From: Tridacna crocea
Taxonomy: Eukaryota; Mollusca; Bivalvia; Cardiida; Cardiidae
NCBI GenBank assembly: GCA_943736015.1
Contig: OX031059.1
Span: 59,841,159-59,905,158, forward strand
DNA: 64,000 bases
Reading direction: 5' to 3'
In this document: piece by piece, positions 43,490 through 55,249 of the stretch
How positions within the stretch are numbered: the first letter of the stretch is position 1
Layout of the letters: every line of letters starts with the position of its first letter
Program-made: the position numbers and the translations under genes
The notes under the pieces: model-generated
Told to the model about the DNA's origin: nothing
Seen by the model: the letters and a program-made list of their open reading frames with translations, nothing else
Database searches by the model: none

Positions 43490-43896
43490 CTCAAAGTGTG
43501 CAGTAGCCTTTTGAAGAAAGAAAACATGGTGACCAATGGAGTAAATATGCATTACAAGCACTTTCTCGTATATTGAAAATGTTTCCGAAAGTATTCTACC
43601 TCAAGTCTATAAACTAGAGGCGCTTGAGCGCCTGTATCGCTCCACAGGCCTGATTTTTCTGTAACGGTGAAGAGAAGTTTTTAACAATTACCATTCATTC
43701 CTGCATTTTAAAAGAAAAAAAGCTATGAAAACGTGAGAAAAGAAGAAAATAAAAGTAACCTGCATTTTCTTAGTTTTACACAATAATTTCTACCCTTTTT
43801 GATACAAGTTTTACTAATTTGAAGATTTATTACGTTGTCTGCAACATCTTTCAATTATGGCCAGTTATAAAAATTTTGTCTTCTGGTTATAGTTAA
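43490..43896. mobile_element. two eroded family A MITE remnants
   Basis: 43490-43620 keeps 'AAAGAAAACATGGTGACC' and 'CCGAAAGTATTCTACCTCA'; 43700-43896 keeps 'GAAAACGTGAGAAAAGAAG' and the end 'TTTTGTCTTCTGGTTATAGTTAA'. Confidence 0.5.
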
Positions 43897-44080
43897 CTCA
43901 TTACCAAATGCCAACATTTTAGGGTTGTCAAAATGGAAAGCATTTTGTAGATGAAAAAATAAAAGTGACTGAAAATTTAAAGGTTGTTTTGTGAAGGGTA
44001 GATAACATTGTGGGAAAAGGTTACCAGCATTTTCTCCTTTTCCCACAATGTTTTCTAAAGTCTTCTTTGTCAGGGATCAG
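43893..44080. mobile_element. family A MITE, 3' part shortened
   Basis: TTAACTCATTACCAAATGCC start shares its TTAA with the preceding remnant. The left hairpin arm is shortened; the right arm TTTCTCCTTTTCCCACAATG is intact. Confidence 0.7.
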
Positions 44081-44240
44081 TTTGATTGGATATCAAAATG
44101 CCTTATCACAACAGTGAAGCCCTGTCCCTCTTTGTACTAGGTCACCAGTAGGTCAACAAACCTTTACCAGAACTAATCAAAGTGTAGAGGTTCTCTTGTT
44201 TAATATGAAAAGGATTATAGATTATGTAAAGCAACCATCT

Positions 44241-44468
44241 TTAACTCTTTACCAAACGACAAAATTTGGGATGTGACCAAACTGAAATCATTTGCAGACA
44301 ACAAATTAAACATTGATGAAATGATGATTTCTCTCCTTGATAGAGTAGAAAACACTGAGGGAAAAAGAGAAAATGCTGATTACCAGCATTTTCTCCTTTT
44401 CCAAGAGTGTTTTCTAAAGACTTCTTCTTTAGGGTCGTTAAAAGTTAGGACTGTATGGTAAAGACTTA
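44241..44468. mobile_element. foldback MITE, family A
   Basis: TTAACTCTTTACCAAACGAC ... CTGTATGGTAAAGACTTA; hairpin AAAATGCTGATTACCAGCATTTT intact. Confidence 0.8.
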
Positions 44469-44900
44469 CCAGCATAGGAACTAACCTCCAATACAACAAT
44501 GAAATCAAAATGAATAGTATGAGAGAAGAAATTTTTCAAAGATTTTACTTTATACCATAAAAGGAAAATGAGTCTCCCATAAAAGCCATGTTTTTTGACG
44601 GATCTTTTTTTTTTTTAAGGAATTCTGTAGACCTTATCTAAGGAACATTCCTGCAAAAAAATAATGCTATCCAATTAGCGGTTTGGGAGGAGAAGATTTT
44701 TAAAGGTTTTTTACTTTGGTTGCCATGGCAACCAGAATTATTCATGGAACACAATTATTTGAAGGAATTTGAAACAGGACCACCTAAGGAACATTCCTGT
44801 AAAATTTGGTAGAATCCAGTCCATAGTTTCTGAGGAGAAGTTTTTTTAAACAAAAAGTTTACGGACGCACGCACGTAAACATCTTCTTTTGTAGAGATTA
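44469..44900. repeat. dispersed bivalve repeat
   Basis: 'GGTTGCCATGGCAACCAGAA', 'AAGGAACATTCCTG.AAA' and 'TTTACGGACGCACGCACG' units. Non-coding. Confidence 0.6.
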
Positions 44901-44923
44901 GTCGGAGTCTGCACTGCTGTAGT

Positions 44924-45022
44924 TTAGTGCTTTACGTAGTCGCTCTTAATGATGGTGTACTTGTTTTCTGCAATGTATGCCTGCAACTCCCCTTCTACTT
45001 GGGAGGATGGCTCCTGGCAAGT
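44924..45022 (-). CDS. small unknown gene, last exon
   Basis: Reading the - strand, TTTTCAG is followed by 32 codons, 'TCQEPSSQVEGELQAYIAEN' then 'KYTIIKSDYVKH', and TAA. The acceptor is strong, the frame starts in phase 0, and the end is basic and Tyr-rich. I cannot name the family. It pairs in phase with the exons proposed at 46402-46446 and 49273-49338, giving about 69 residues without signal peptide or membrane segment, so probably a cytosolic or nuclear protein. Confidence 0.5.
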   Translation of the reverse strand, partial: TCQEPSSQVEGELQAYIAENKYTIIKSDYVKH

Positions 45023-45169
45023 CTGAAAACAAAAAAGCCGTTGAAATTAAAAAAAAAAAAAAAAAAATGAATTAACTTTTGAAAATCAAACAAACAAGTC
45101 AGTATGAAATTCCCACACACAAAAAAATATTCTGGGCTATTTTTCACACATAATTTGTGTTAGTAGCAG

Positions 45170-45386
45170 TTAAGATTACCAAACAACAATACTTTAGGTT
45201 TGCCCAAATCAAAAGCATTTGCAGACCAAAAAATAAAAGTAACTGAAAATTTGAAATTTGTTTTGTGGAGGGTAGAAAACATTGTGAGAATGCTGGTTAC
45301 CAGCATTTTCTCCTTTTCCCATACTGTTTTCTGAAAGCTTCTTTCTTAGGGTCGTCAAAAGTAGGGATTCTGTGGTAATGGGTTAA
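45170..45386. mobile_element. foldback MITE, family A
   Basis: TTAAGATTACCAAACAAC ... GTGGTAATGGGTTAA, TTAA at both ends; left hairpin arm shortened. It lies in intron 2 of the small - strand gene. Confidence 0.8.
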
Positions 45387-45751
45387 CTATGTTTCCTAAC
45401 AATCAGCTGCAATATGCATTAGCAATGTAAGGATTTTCTGCAGTATTTCTGCACTTTTCTTGATCTATGCCCATAGAAATTAGAATTTCTGGTGATAATG
45501 GAAATATATAATTTGAGTCACAGTTACTTTGAGAATTTTAGAGAATCACAGTGGTTCTATTGTTTTCAATAGCAAATGACTGAGGAAACAAGTGAGTCAA
45601 GATAGCCCTATTTCAGTCTCCTGAAAAAGAATGTTGAATTATCATCAATGCTGATACAACAATAAGAATGTCCCAACATGTTAGTAAACAAACGGCATAA
45701 AATCAATCTTTTTCCAGATCTTACGTTGGGCCATGCAAGGTCTGGAAGAGA
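45387..45751. other. intron sequence, nothing recognised
   Basis: AT-rich, no ORF of note, between two family A MITEs. Confidence 0.4.
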
Positions 45752-45980
45752 TTAACTCATTACCCAAATGACAATATTTTAGGCTTGTTCAAATTGAAAG
45801 CATTTGCAGACCAAAAATAAATGTGAATGAAAATTTGAACTTTGTTTTGTGAAGGGTAGAAAATATTGTGGGAAAAGGAGAAAATGCGACTTACCAGTAT
45901 TTTCTCCTTTTCCCACAATGTTTTCAAAAGGCTTGTTTCCAAAGGTCATCAAAAGTAGGGATTGCGTGGTAATGGGTTAA
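45752..45980. mobile_element. foldback MITE, family A
   Basis: TTAACTCATTACCCAAATG ... GTGGTAATGGGTTAA with TTAA at both ends; hairpin AATATTGTGGGAAAAGGAG / CTCCTTTTCCCACAATGTT. Confidence 0.85.
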
Positions 45981-46401
45981 CTTGAGGACAATACTGTCAA
46001 AAGTTTAATTATCCTTTTACATCTTAGTGATTCTGTTAAAGATACTGAAAGCCAGTTTGTGACATTGCTTTTCTGGGCTTTGTCAAATAGACCTTCAGGA
46101 GCAACATGTAAATGTGCTTGTGCTAATGGTGAACAGACACACAATAGTCAAAATACCAACCCATCACAACTGTTCACCATGAGCACTAGGGATAACCTGG
46201 GAAGACTAGAGTGGATTTAATACCTTAATTTCAGTCTTTGTTTTGGTTGACACTGACATCTCGTCTCTGTATGTATTGACAACAACAATTGTTAGCTATA
46301 TGTATTGACCCATTTGGTTCTTTGAACTCATCTGCCTCCACTCCCTCCAGAGTAACACCTTTAAGTCATCTGTGCCATCTTGAGATCGTAACTGTCTTGA
46401 C
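45981..46401. other. intron 2 of the small - strand gene
   Basis: No MITE. The - strand continues to look coding for some bases beyond the proposed exon (to about 46370, for example 'DGTDDLK' in another frame), so the exon end is uncertain. Confidence 0.35.
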
Positions 46402-46446
46402 CTGGACGTCTGTCCCTCTGACCTGCACAATCTTCACATTCTCTTC
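46402..46446 (-). CDS. small unknown gene, middle exon
   Basis: - strand: TGTTTTAG, then 15 codons 'EENVKIVQVRGTDVQ', then a CAG|GTCAAG donor. A shorter version ending at CAG|GTCAGA (46423) is also possible; both are phase 0. It links the Met exon at 49338 with the stop exon at 44924. Support is from splice signals and phase only. Confidence 0.35.
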
Positions 46447-46943
46447 CTAAAACAGATACAAAGAAATATAACCAAATGATAGCCATACAAAAATCTGAAC
46501 AGTATTTAACTTAACATTCTTCTTTTATCAAAGATCCATATTGTAGATTGATGCAACATCAAGTTATTGTCCAAAGAATTGAAGAAGGCCTTGATTGTCT
46601 AAAATTACCCACCTTACTGTTGAGCAATTTTTTCTTTAACAAAAACGTTTTTCAAAAATCTTTTCAAGGGTCAATTTACCTCTTATGCTGCTGATTTCCC
46701 AGAATAGACTATTCCAGATTTGCTTCCGAATTTCAGTCACTGTAAAATTTGCCAACAGTGCAGACCAACATCAGACTGAATGGCTATGCAGGTTGATCAT
46801 TGGTCTACACTATTAGCAAATATGACCAATGTTGCAATAAGCAAGATAGGGGTTATGGCTTCCCGTTAAGCTCAGCCCGCATTTCTTTAGCTTAACTTCT
46901 TTATCCCACTTGAAAGCATCATGCTAACACATAAAAACCAGGT
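46447..46943. other. intron 1 of the small - strand gene, no call
   Basis: Contains 'GACCAACATCAGACTGAATGG' type repeat near 46763 and AT-rich sequence. Confidence 0.4.
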
Positions 46944-47132
46944 CTAACCCCTTTACCAATTGACAACATTCTAGCCTTGTCCAAATTGAAAGCAGTTGCA
47001 GACAACAATTTCAATCTCATTATCTGAATCAAATGCTGCAATTGTTCTTATGACATAGTAGAAAATATTGTGGGAAAAGGAGGCCTCTTTCCTTGGGGTG
47101 TCAAAACTCATCACTGAGTGGTAAAAGGTTAA
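46944..47132. mobile_element. family A MITE lacking one hairpin arm
   Basis: CTAACCCCTTTACCAATTGAC ... GAGTGGTAAAAGGTTAA; after AATATTGTGGGAAAAGGAG the second arm is missing. Confidence 0.75.
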
Positions 47133-47315
47133 AGAATGCTTCACATCTTTTGTAGATGATAAAATATTGGTTTTAATGTTCAATCAAGGATCATAATCAT
47201 CTCAGACAAATCTCCCTGACTGTGGCAATTGTTATTTAAAAGCTAAAGTAGTCCGAACAGACATATCTAAAATGGTTTGCATTCTGCATCAACTCAACAT
47301 TGCCACTGGTTACCT

Positions 47316-47548
47316 TTAACTCTTAAGACTACCAAACAATCCCGACTTTCAACGATCCTGAGACAGAAGCCTTTTGAAAATATTGTAGGAAAAGTAGAAA
47401 GTGTGGGTAACCATCATTATCTCCTTTTCTCACAATGTTTTCTATTCTTCCCTAAACAAATTTCAATTTTTGAGCCACATTTATTATGTCATCAGCATGG
47501 CTTTCAATTTGGACCACTCTTAAATTTTGTTGTTTGGGAAAGAGTTAA
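47316..47548. mobile_element. foldback MITE, family A (reverse), first of an abutting pair
   Basis: TTAACTCTTAAGACTACCAAAC ... TTGTTTGGGAAAGAGTTAA. Its right TTAA (47545-47548) is the left TTAA of the next copy. Confidence 0.8.
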
Positions 47549-47797
47549 CTCATTTCCAAATAACAAAATTTTAGACTTGTTCAAATCTAAAGCATTTGCA
47601 GACGACAAAATAAAGGTGACTGAAAAATTGAAACTTGTTCTTGGAAGGGTAGAAAACACTGTGGGAAACGGAGAAAACGCTGGTTACCAGCATTTTCTCC
47701 TTTTCCTACAGTGTTTTCAAAAGGCTTCTTTCTCAGAGGCGTCAAAGGCTTCTTTCTCAGAGGCGTCAAAAGTAGGGACTGTGTGGTAATGGGTTAA
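47545..47797. mobile_element. foldback MITE, family A, second of an abutting pair
   Basis: TTAACTCATTTCCAAATAAC ... GTGTGGTAATGGGTTAA. It contains a 24-bp internal duplication GGCTTCTTTCTCAGAGGCGTC, which explains its extra length. Confidence 0.85.
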
Positions 47798-47867
47798 GCA
47801 CACATACTGTACAGCCTTTTTACCTATGCAAACCCAATTTTCAAAAAACCTTTTATATCAGATTTGA

Positions 47868-48060
47868 CTCTTTACCACACAACACAATTCAGACCGATCA
47901 AAATTGAAAGAAATTCCAAGAGACATAGTAAATGTGGCACAAGTAATAAGATTTGTCAGTAAAGGATAAGAACACATTATGGGAAAAGAAGAAAACATTG
48001 GTTAGCAGCATTTTCTCCTTTTCCCACAATGTTTTCAAAAGCTTTCTTTTGTTCAGTTTT
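47868..48060. mobile_element. family A MITE, right end lost
   Basis: 'GACTCTTTACCACACAACAC' start and right hairpin arm TTTTCTCCTTTTCCCACAATG followed by AAAAGCTTTC. Confidence 0.7.
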
Positions 48061-48264
48061 GCATGCACATTCATTTAGTTTTTTTTTTTTTTCAATATTA
48101 ATGTTTAACCCTTTTCTCTACAGAAGCAGGTATCAATTTTGCAAGATACTTGCCAGCTAAATTGAATGAATCTACTAAATATTATGTCAATTAACTTCAA
48201 AAACTTCAATACCATGACACTTTTTGTATACATTTTTTTATAGTATTCCCTTAAAAGGCTACGT

Positions 48265-48655
48265 AGCCTCTTAAGGTATTTTTAGATTTTGCACCCAAAA
48301 TCAAAAGAAGCATAGTGGGAATGTAAAGTGACTGGCACGTGACTAATGACTCTTAAATTCCATAACATAACAAACATGTTATTTTCCATAAACTTCTTCA
48401 GTCGCTGTGTTTGAAGCATCATTTGTGTATTTCTAGTAAGTGAGTGAGCAAGTTGCTCATCTAAAAATAGACCATGGTTCCCGTCGGTGTTGACCTGGGC
48501 CGTAGTAAATCTCTAATTTCTCTTGTTGTTGGATGGTTTTCGACTACTGGGGTTTTATGAATGAAATTTAAAAGGTACTGGGAGTATCAGGATGAATTTT
48601 AATATTTTTGTATAAATTTCGTCCAAAAATCTGAAGGGCCACCTTTAAGTGAAAG
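48265..48655. mobile_element. ~390-bp dispersed element, copy 2
   Basis: Full-length relative of 29990-30380 ('GATTTTGCACCCAAAATCAA' to 'TCTGAAGGGCCACCTTTAA'). It shares the TTCCCGTCGGTGTTGA and CGACTACTGGGGTTTTATG blocks. Confidence 0.7.
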
Positions 48656-49272
48656 TACAAAAGCTGCAATACTTTTGACTGAGCCAATTTAAATATTTAA
48701 ATGCATATATATGTTAGATCCAGGTTGACAGCATTAAAGTCAAAATTAACTATATGAAAGGGGAGGAATAGATCACCATTTTATATTTTTCCAACATTTC
48801 AATATACATGTACTTTCACCTTAGGGCTGCAAAATCCTAGTGCTGAAAAATAAGTTTAAAAGATTATAAAGGTGTAAGATTTATTACACAAATGCAAACC
48901 ATGTAAACTCACGTTAGGAGAATGGGCCGAAATTGTAATGGGACGAAATTGTTATCGGTCGAAATTTCCAGTCACTGTAAGGACTGTTGACATTTGGGAT
49001 TCGTTAAATATTCTTCTTCGACGAAGAGCAATACATTCAACTAGTTATGGCAGCAAATGGAATACAAATCATTCATATTTATATACTAATGTAGCCTTCT
49101 GAAACGCAGGCGTAAAGCTTTCACGAACCTACAATCAATCAAAATAGCGACTGTAATCGTTATAAACAACCACTGACCTACTTCTAAACAATACTTAAGG
49201 AAGGACGTAATGTCCTTCACGTTTAAAACAAAAACACATTTCAAAAAAGAAAAAAAATACATTGAACTTTAC
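48656..49272. other. intron 1 of the small - strand gene, near its start
   Basis: AT-rich; 'GGGCCGAAATTGTAATGGGACGAAATTG' near 48928. No further exon seen. Confidence 0.4.
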
Positions 49273-49338
49273 CTTTGCAGCCTTGGGTTTGTTCAGATCA
49301 AATTGTGACTTGCTTCCTTGCGTTTCACTCGCCGCCAT
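49273..49338 (-). CDS. small unknown gene, first coding exon
   Basis: - strand ATG (49338) in the context TTTGAAATGGCGGCG, then 22 codons 'MAASETQGSKSQFDLNKPKA' ending AAAG|GTAAAG in phase 0. The MAAS start, GCGGC-rich codons and clean donor look like a genuine first exon. Polar and charged, no signal peptide. Family not recognised. Confidence 0.5.
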
Positions 49339-49439
49339 TTCAAAGCTGTGGTGTGGATGAAAGTCACGTTGCGCGTATGAATAAATTAGGTTACTAGCTA
49401 TTCAACACTTCAGACATTCAAGCAAATATTTGTTGAAAA

Positions 49440-49895
49440 TGTCGGCCTTTCTCTATGGCATGTTGTAGAAGGCGACTAAAATTAGAGACAAACGGCTGCT
49501 TTCCTCGTAATTCGTAGGATTGCAGCAGGCTGGGTAGTTCTTATTCCAAATCCTATATTTTTTTTCTTGATGTAAATAGGGTTTGGAATGGGAATCAGTT
49601 GGCCTGTGGGACCCCGTGTGGTTTTATCGGGGGTATAAGAATAAACCACTGCAGTCCCGCGATCGTCACATCTGCCATTTCATCTGGCGGAACAAAAGTG
49701 ACAGCATGCATGTCGTAAAAGGCGACAAAAGGGGCATCATTTTGTGTTTCGTCCATTCCTCATTTATCATGTTTGTCTTATGTTGTTGCACATGTATGTT
49801 ATTTTCACCTCGCATTATTGTTTACTAAGTAAGTGCGCCCAATATGACCTAAGTTGTCGACGGGCCATAAAACACTATTCATTCATTCATTGTTG
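49440..49895 (+). mobile_element. SINE-like repeat with CATT tail
   Basis: 'GTAGAAGGCGACTAAAATTAG', 'ATGTCGTAAAAGGCGACAAAAG', 'GCGCCCAATATGACCTAAG', 'GACGGGCCATAAAACACTA' and a terminal ATTCATTCATTCATT, as in mollusc SINEs I know. The 5' part is duplicated or fragmented; the ORF at 49583-49828 is incidental. Confidence 0.6.
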
Positions 49896-50600
49896 AAAAT
49901 GTAAATGCCTTGAATAATAAACGTGTAACAAACTAATAATTTTTTATGTAAGAATATTAATGATGTGTTTTTAACGAAAGCTATTTTATTTGTGAACATG
50001 GGTCCGACTGACATATCATTCATAAAATAGTGCCCGATTGGTAATCGTAACATCTCGGCCGATTTGATGGCTCTGGTGTCACACCTGTGGTTTTTGGCCA
50101 TATTGAAAATAGAGTGAAATTGGCCATCTTTGAAGCCTCACAGATCGCTTAATGGCAAAAATTTTGCTTTCCCGTCTCTTGCTGTCTAAAGTATGTCCAT
50201 AGTCCTTCGAAAAAATGCATTAAAAACAACATGTCAACCGATTGCGTTTTTCGCTAAATCTCAAAAACAACGGGCACCCTAGAATTTTCCCTCTCAAAAA
50301 CACCTGTTCACCGCCATGACCCCAATTTTTTGATCCTCTAGTGACACAAAATGGTACACTCAATATACAATAAAAATACATCTAAGTGGTCCCCCAATGC
50401 CTATATTTGAAGCAAATCTAAATTATATACCACCAAGCCCTCTTAGCCCCATACAAGAGTGCATAAAAAAATGCTACTGCAAATTTTCACTTGGGACTAC
50501 TACGAACCGGAAGCAGTCTAGCAGTGGTGCGACACCCTCTCAACACCTGAGTAATGCCGAATGGCTAGATTCGTCCGCATTCATATAGAAAAATATAGGA
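49896..50600. other. possible decayed protein fragment
   Basis: + strand 50430-50588 reads 'PPSPLSPIQECIKKCYCKF' then Ser/Thr-rich sequence to a stop, like the C-terminus of the repetitive family seen antisense at 34440-37750. Weak. Confidence 0.25.
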
Positions 50601-52380
50601 TCTGTGTATTAACAAATATTAAGATTTGATAATTATTCATTGAAATGTCATAACAATTCAAAGAAAATATCTGTTTGGTGCAATAGTTTGACTTATTTCA
50701 TTTTTTATCTGAAATTCAATCGTTTTATATGTTTAAATGCTTGAATTTCATAGAACTCTTTTTTCGCTGGTTGAATATTGGTGTTGTTGGGTGATTTCCC
50801 AAATGCCTGAGCGTTCACATAGGAAGACCGATTACTGACGTAATCGACTTCCAAAAATGAGAAGGTATGTGCTGCTAGGAGGAAAATATAACAGGATGAA
50901 CCTGTATCGGATATTCTGAATCACCCTGTATTCATAAAATCACAAGGGATACCGATTAACTAGTCATACAGTGAGATGCGTTACAATTGAAAATATGTTG
51001 TCGCTCTATGATATAACCTAAAGACAAGAACAATATGCTCAGGTATGGAGAAACTAAAACTTTTACTTTCATTTATTTAATTTTCGCAAAAACATAGTAA
51101 TATTTTTTTGATAACATGGGTAAACGATTTTTGTTTTCTTTTAACAACTCAAAGAATGTAGTGTAAAATAATCAAATTATCACGGGTTGCTCTATATATG
51201 TGTTTGTTTCAGATATGCAGATTGACTCACCAGCTGATGCAGTCACAAAGGGGGAACGACACACACAGTCTTATCTCTTTGGATTCAAAGTGGCATTTTG
51301 TGGGAAGTACAAAGTTCAAGAAAAGTACCAAAGTGCGGGCCAAAAGGCCATTGTATGAACATCCAGCCTTTCTATAATTAAACATAATTAAGCTTTATTT
51401 AAGCGGATAGTAGCAAATCTATTGAATACAATCATTCTGACCAAAATATATAACACATCATACATATACACTCAAATGATTCTTAAGGTCTTGGTTAATA
51501 CAAAACAACGCTATGCCATTCAGTAGATAAATCAGTGATACAACTCTACTTGTTTAAATTCAATTTATTTAATTGATTAATTCAGAAACAGAAATGGAAT
51601 ACTTTTATGGTAAAACTTGCGCACAAACTTCATTTACATTATGGTAGGTATACAACCATAATATAAAACAAATATTGTTAAACACTGCATGCAAAAAACA
51701 CTCAAACAGACAAACACAGACAAACAAACTACCTAAGACCATGAAACTCAAGGGGCGCATTATTTGAATGACTTAAAAAAGAAATTGTCCCTGTCCAAAA
51801 AGCTGAAAAATATTGATTATGTTTGGAGTGGTGACCTTCTAAATACATCAATGAATCGCATAAAAAAAGATGATAAATACAAATATACAGAGTTTATTTC
51901 ATCAGCTTGTGGTTAATATGGGGAAATATTTACCGAAAACCGGAAAGGTATGCGAAAATACCTCGTACCTGAATATAATAATAAAGATATATGGATACCT
52001 TAAATACACTTTAAAATTTAAAACCTTCAGAACCGATTCAGAAACTTCAGACTATCTATCCTAATTCCTAAATTCAAATATTGAACCAATTGCCTTATAA
52101 CTTTGCTTTTGCAACTTTCTAGGTTTTTACTATTCTACAAACAAAAGGGATGTCTTTTTGAGAACAGGGAAAGCTCACTGGATGCCTGTGGGTAGTGTCT
52201 TAAAGCCAAAACAGGCTTAAAAGAAATGCTCAAATTTCTTTTTTTTTTTTTTCTGTAATAAAAAGAATAAGTTCCTTCTAAATTTTAAATGCACAATTCA
52301 ATGAGTTCTCATCTGATCGAAGTGTTATTTAAAGAACTGTCCGTGGATTTTGCTGGTTATACGCCTAAAGGGCCGTATTG
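50601..52380. other. AT-rich stretch with one coding-like segment
   Basis: At 51214-51357, after a GTTTGTTTCAG acceptor-like site, a + strand frame reads 'MQIDSPADAVTKGERHTQSY' and 'GFKVAFCGKYKVQEKYQSAG' to a stop. It could be a terminal exon or relic, family unknown. The remainder holds nothing I can support. Confidence 0.25.
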
Positions 52381-52384
52381 TGTT

Positions 52385-53100
52385 ATTAACCTGGTCGTCG
52401 GTCCATCTGTCCGTCCGTCCGACTGTCTGTCTGTCAGTCCGCTAGCAATTTCTTGAGCGCGCAATTCCTGCAGTTTTCATGGGAATAAGTTCACACTTAC
52501 CATAATGACTCTCTATGATATGATGTGCATGTGACTTTTAACATTTGGATATCTGCAGAACGCTCTATACTTTAAGCCATTTCACTGACAAGCCCCTTTA
52601 GGCATATATATGCTCAGCTTTGAGAAGCTATTAAATAGCTCACCTGAGCACAAAGTGCTCAAGGTGAGCGTTTGTTATCGCCTAGTGTCCGTCGTCCACA
52701 GTTTCTTTAAACATATTCTCCTCCTAAACCAATGGGCCGACCTTGATGAAACTTGGCAGGAATGTTCCTTAGGTTAAGCTCTACCAAAATTTTTCAAGAG
52801 ATAGTATTCTACCCATAACTCTGGTTGCCATGGCAACAAATATAAAAAAAAATATCACAATCTTTGAAAACCTTCTTCTCTGAAACTGGAAGGCGTATAG
52901 CTTTGAGATTTGGTATATATTAGCATCTCCTGATAGACCTGTACCAAGTTAATGTTCAGATGATTCTCCTGGGGTCAAAACTGGTCAAGGGGTCACAACT
53001 TCAAATATAGGAAGAAAGAATGAAAATTTAGAATTCTTCTTTTCTGGCTCTGAAAGCCGTAGAGGCTAAAATTTGGTATGTAGTGAACTTAGAATATTCT
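52385..53100. repeat. dispersed bivalve repeats
   Basis: GTCCGTCCGTCC core near 52408, then 'TAGCTCACCTGAGCACAAAG' and 'GTGCTCAAGGTGAGC' (52636-52669), 'GTCCGTCGTCCACAG' and GGTTGCCATGGCAAC. This is a well-known module of bivalve genomes. Confidence 0.75.
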
Positions 53101-54520
53101 AAGTTTGTCAGGCCACAACTTGTTCAGTTTAGTTCAAAATTGGGTTACTTGGGGTCATAAACAAAGTCACCAGATTATATTAAAGAAATATCTTTTGGGT
53201 ACTCTAGAGGCCAGTTTTAGCTCCAATGACCTAAAATTTCGTCAGAATGTTTATCCTGATGAAATATCGGATGAGTTTGGATTTGGGTCACCTGGGATCA
53301 TACACTATGTCACACTAGGTCAAATTAGAGAAATACCTTTAGGGCCATTTAGATGCCACATTTTATGCTCAATTTGAAAATTGACGAATATGTGTCTGAT
53401 GATGGAATTTTAAAACTTGAGTCACCAGGATCATAATACAGGTTACTATGCAAAATTAATCAAATACATTTAAGGCACTCTAAAGGCCACAACAATTGCT
53501 CAATTGACTTGAAAATTGGTCAGAATATTTGTCTTGATAAAATATTGGAGAAGCTTTAAATTGGGTCACCTCGGGTCATAAACTAGGTCACTAGCCAATG
53601 TAAGGAATTACTTGTGGACATTCTAGAGGCTACATTTATTGCTCAACTCACCTTAAATGTCGTCAGAATGTTTGTCTTTATGAAATCTGGGATGCGATCT
53701 GATATTGGTCACATGGGATCATAAACTAGGCCACTAGGTCAAATCAAATACCTTGTGGGCACTTTAGAGGCCACATGTTTAGTCCAACTGACTTAAAAAT
53801 TGGTCAGAAAGTTTGTCCTGATAAATTTGCTTTAGAAGTTTTTCTTCGTAAAGTCCAAAATGAGTTTGAAATTTAGTCACCTGGGGTCATAATTTAGGTT
53901 ACTAGGTCAAATTAAAATCCTTAGGATAATCGAGAGGAACTATTTCTTGCTTAATTGATTTGAAAATTTGTCAGAATGTTTGTCTTGGTCAGATATCGGA
54001 TGTGTATGAAATTGCATCACTTGGGGTCATAAACTAGGTCACTTGCTGGGGTCCTGTGTGGCTCAGTTGTAGAGTGTAGGACTTGCGACCTGGAGATCCC
54101 AGGTTCGAGCCTCACTGGTTTTTTTTTCACAGGAGTGTCCTTGGGCAAGACACTTCAGAGCCTAGCCTAGTACTGGTGAAACCCAGGAAAGATGAATATG
54201 TGAACTGTCGCCGTGATATGACTGAAATACCGTTGAAAGCGGCGTAAAACACCATTAGAATTCGAAGCATTAGAAAGGTCACTTGCTCACAGTAAAGAAA
54301 AACCTCGTGGGCATTGTAAAGGCCTTATTTGCTTCTCAAATGACTTGAAAACTGTTCAGAATGTTTGTATTGGTAATTTTTTGATGCGTTCTTAATTGGG
54401 TTACGTATGCTGATAAAGTAGGTCACTAGGTCTACTTATCGCAATTCCTTGTGGACGGTTTAGAGGTCAGAATTTAAGCTCAACTGACCTGACAATTGGT
54501 CAGAAAATGAATAATGCACG
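53100..54520. repeat. ~150-bp diverged tandem array
   Basis: At least eight units with 'GGGTCATAAACTAGGTCACTAGGTCAAATTA', 'GGCCACAT.TATTGCTCAA', 'TGACTTGAAAATTGGTCAGAATG' and 'GATGAAATATCGGATG'. A SINE interrupts it at 54048-54275. The 90-codon ORF at 53105-53377 is repeat-derived. Confidence 0.8.
54048..54275 (+). mobile_element. tRNA-derived SINE with target duplication
   Basis: tRNA-like head with box A 'TGGCTCAGTTGTAGAGTG' and box B 'GGTTCGAGCC', body 'TGTCCTTGGGCAAGACACTT', tail region 'GTTGAAAGCGGCGTAAAACACC'. It is flanked by AGGTCACTTGCT on both sides (54036-54047 and 54276-54287), so it entered by LINE-type target priming. Confidence 0.85.
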
Positions 54521-54639
54521 TGGAGGGAATTGCCTGGGTTGCCTAATGACTCGGGTAAGCGACCCAAAGCCATGATGGTTTAAATAGTGTTTTCCATTTA
54601 ACTTAAGGTTATTTTTGCATCTTTACATCTTTTTGACTC

Positions 54640-55170
54640 ACCTGAGCACAAAGTGATCAAGGGGAGGGTGAGGATCATACTGTGTCCGTCGTGCGTCGTA
54701 CATCGTCAACAATGCTTTAAATATCTTCTCCTCCAAAATCGCTTGGCCAATATGGACAAACTTGGCTGGAATGTTCCTTGGAAGCTTCTCTTCAAAACTT
54801 GTTCTCAGAATTTGATTCTATCTAAACACTCTGCTTGCCATGGCAACCAAATAGAATTTTCCAAGAAATTCTTAAAACTTCTCCTATGAAACCACTGGTC
54901 AGATTTTAAAATTTCACGGAAATGTTCCTTTGGTGATCCTTTCAAAAATTGTTCACAAAATTTTAATCCATCTAAAAACTAAAAAAAAAACAAGGCTATA
55001 GTGGAGGAAGGGGGCTCTTTGCGTCCAGCGGTGTCAACAGTTCTTTAACCAACTTCTAAACTGCTGGGCAGATTTGGACCAAACTTGGCTGGAATGTTCC
55101 TTGGGAGGTCCTCTATAAAAATTTGTTCACAGAATTTGATTCCACTAATTAGAAGGCCCTGAAGGGCCTG
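54640..55170. repeat. dispersed bivalve repeat
   Basis: 'TGACTCACCTGAGCACAAAG', 'GTGTCCGTCGTGCGTCG', 'TTGGCTGGAATGTTCCTTGG' (twice) and 'GCCATGGCAACCAAATAGA'. Non-coding. Confidence 0.7.
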
Positions 55171-55249
55171 AATATGCTCTACTGGCAGAGTTTGCTTTTA
55201 TGCTAGCATACATTATGAATTAATGAAGCAAAAGACAAAGTAGATATTC

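Noticed and set aside
47277-47797. 170-codon ORF on the + strand
   Set aside because: Composed of two adjoining family A MITEs, including the 24-bp duplication; not a protein gene.
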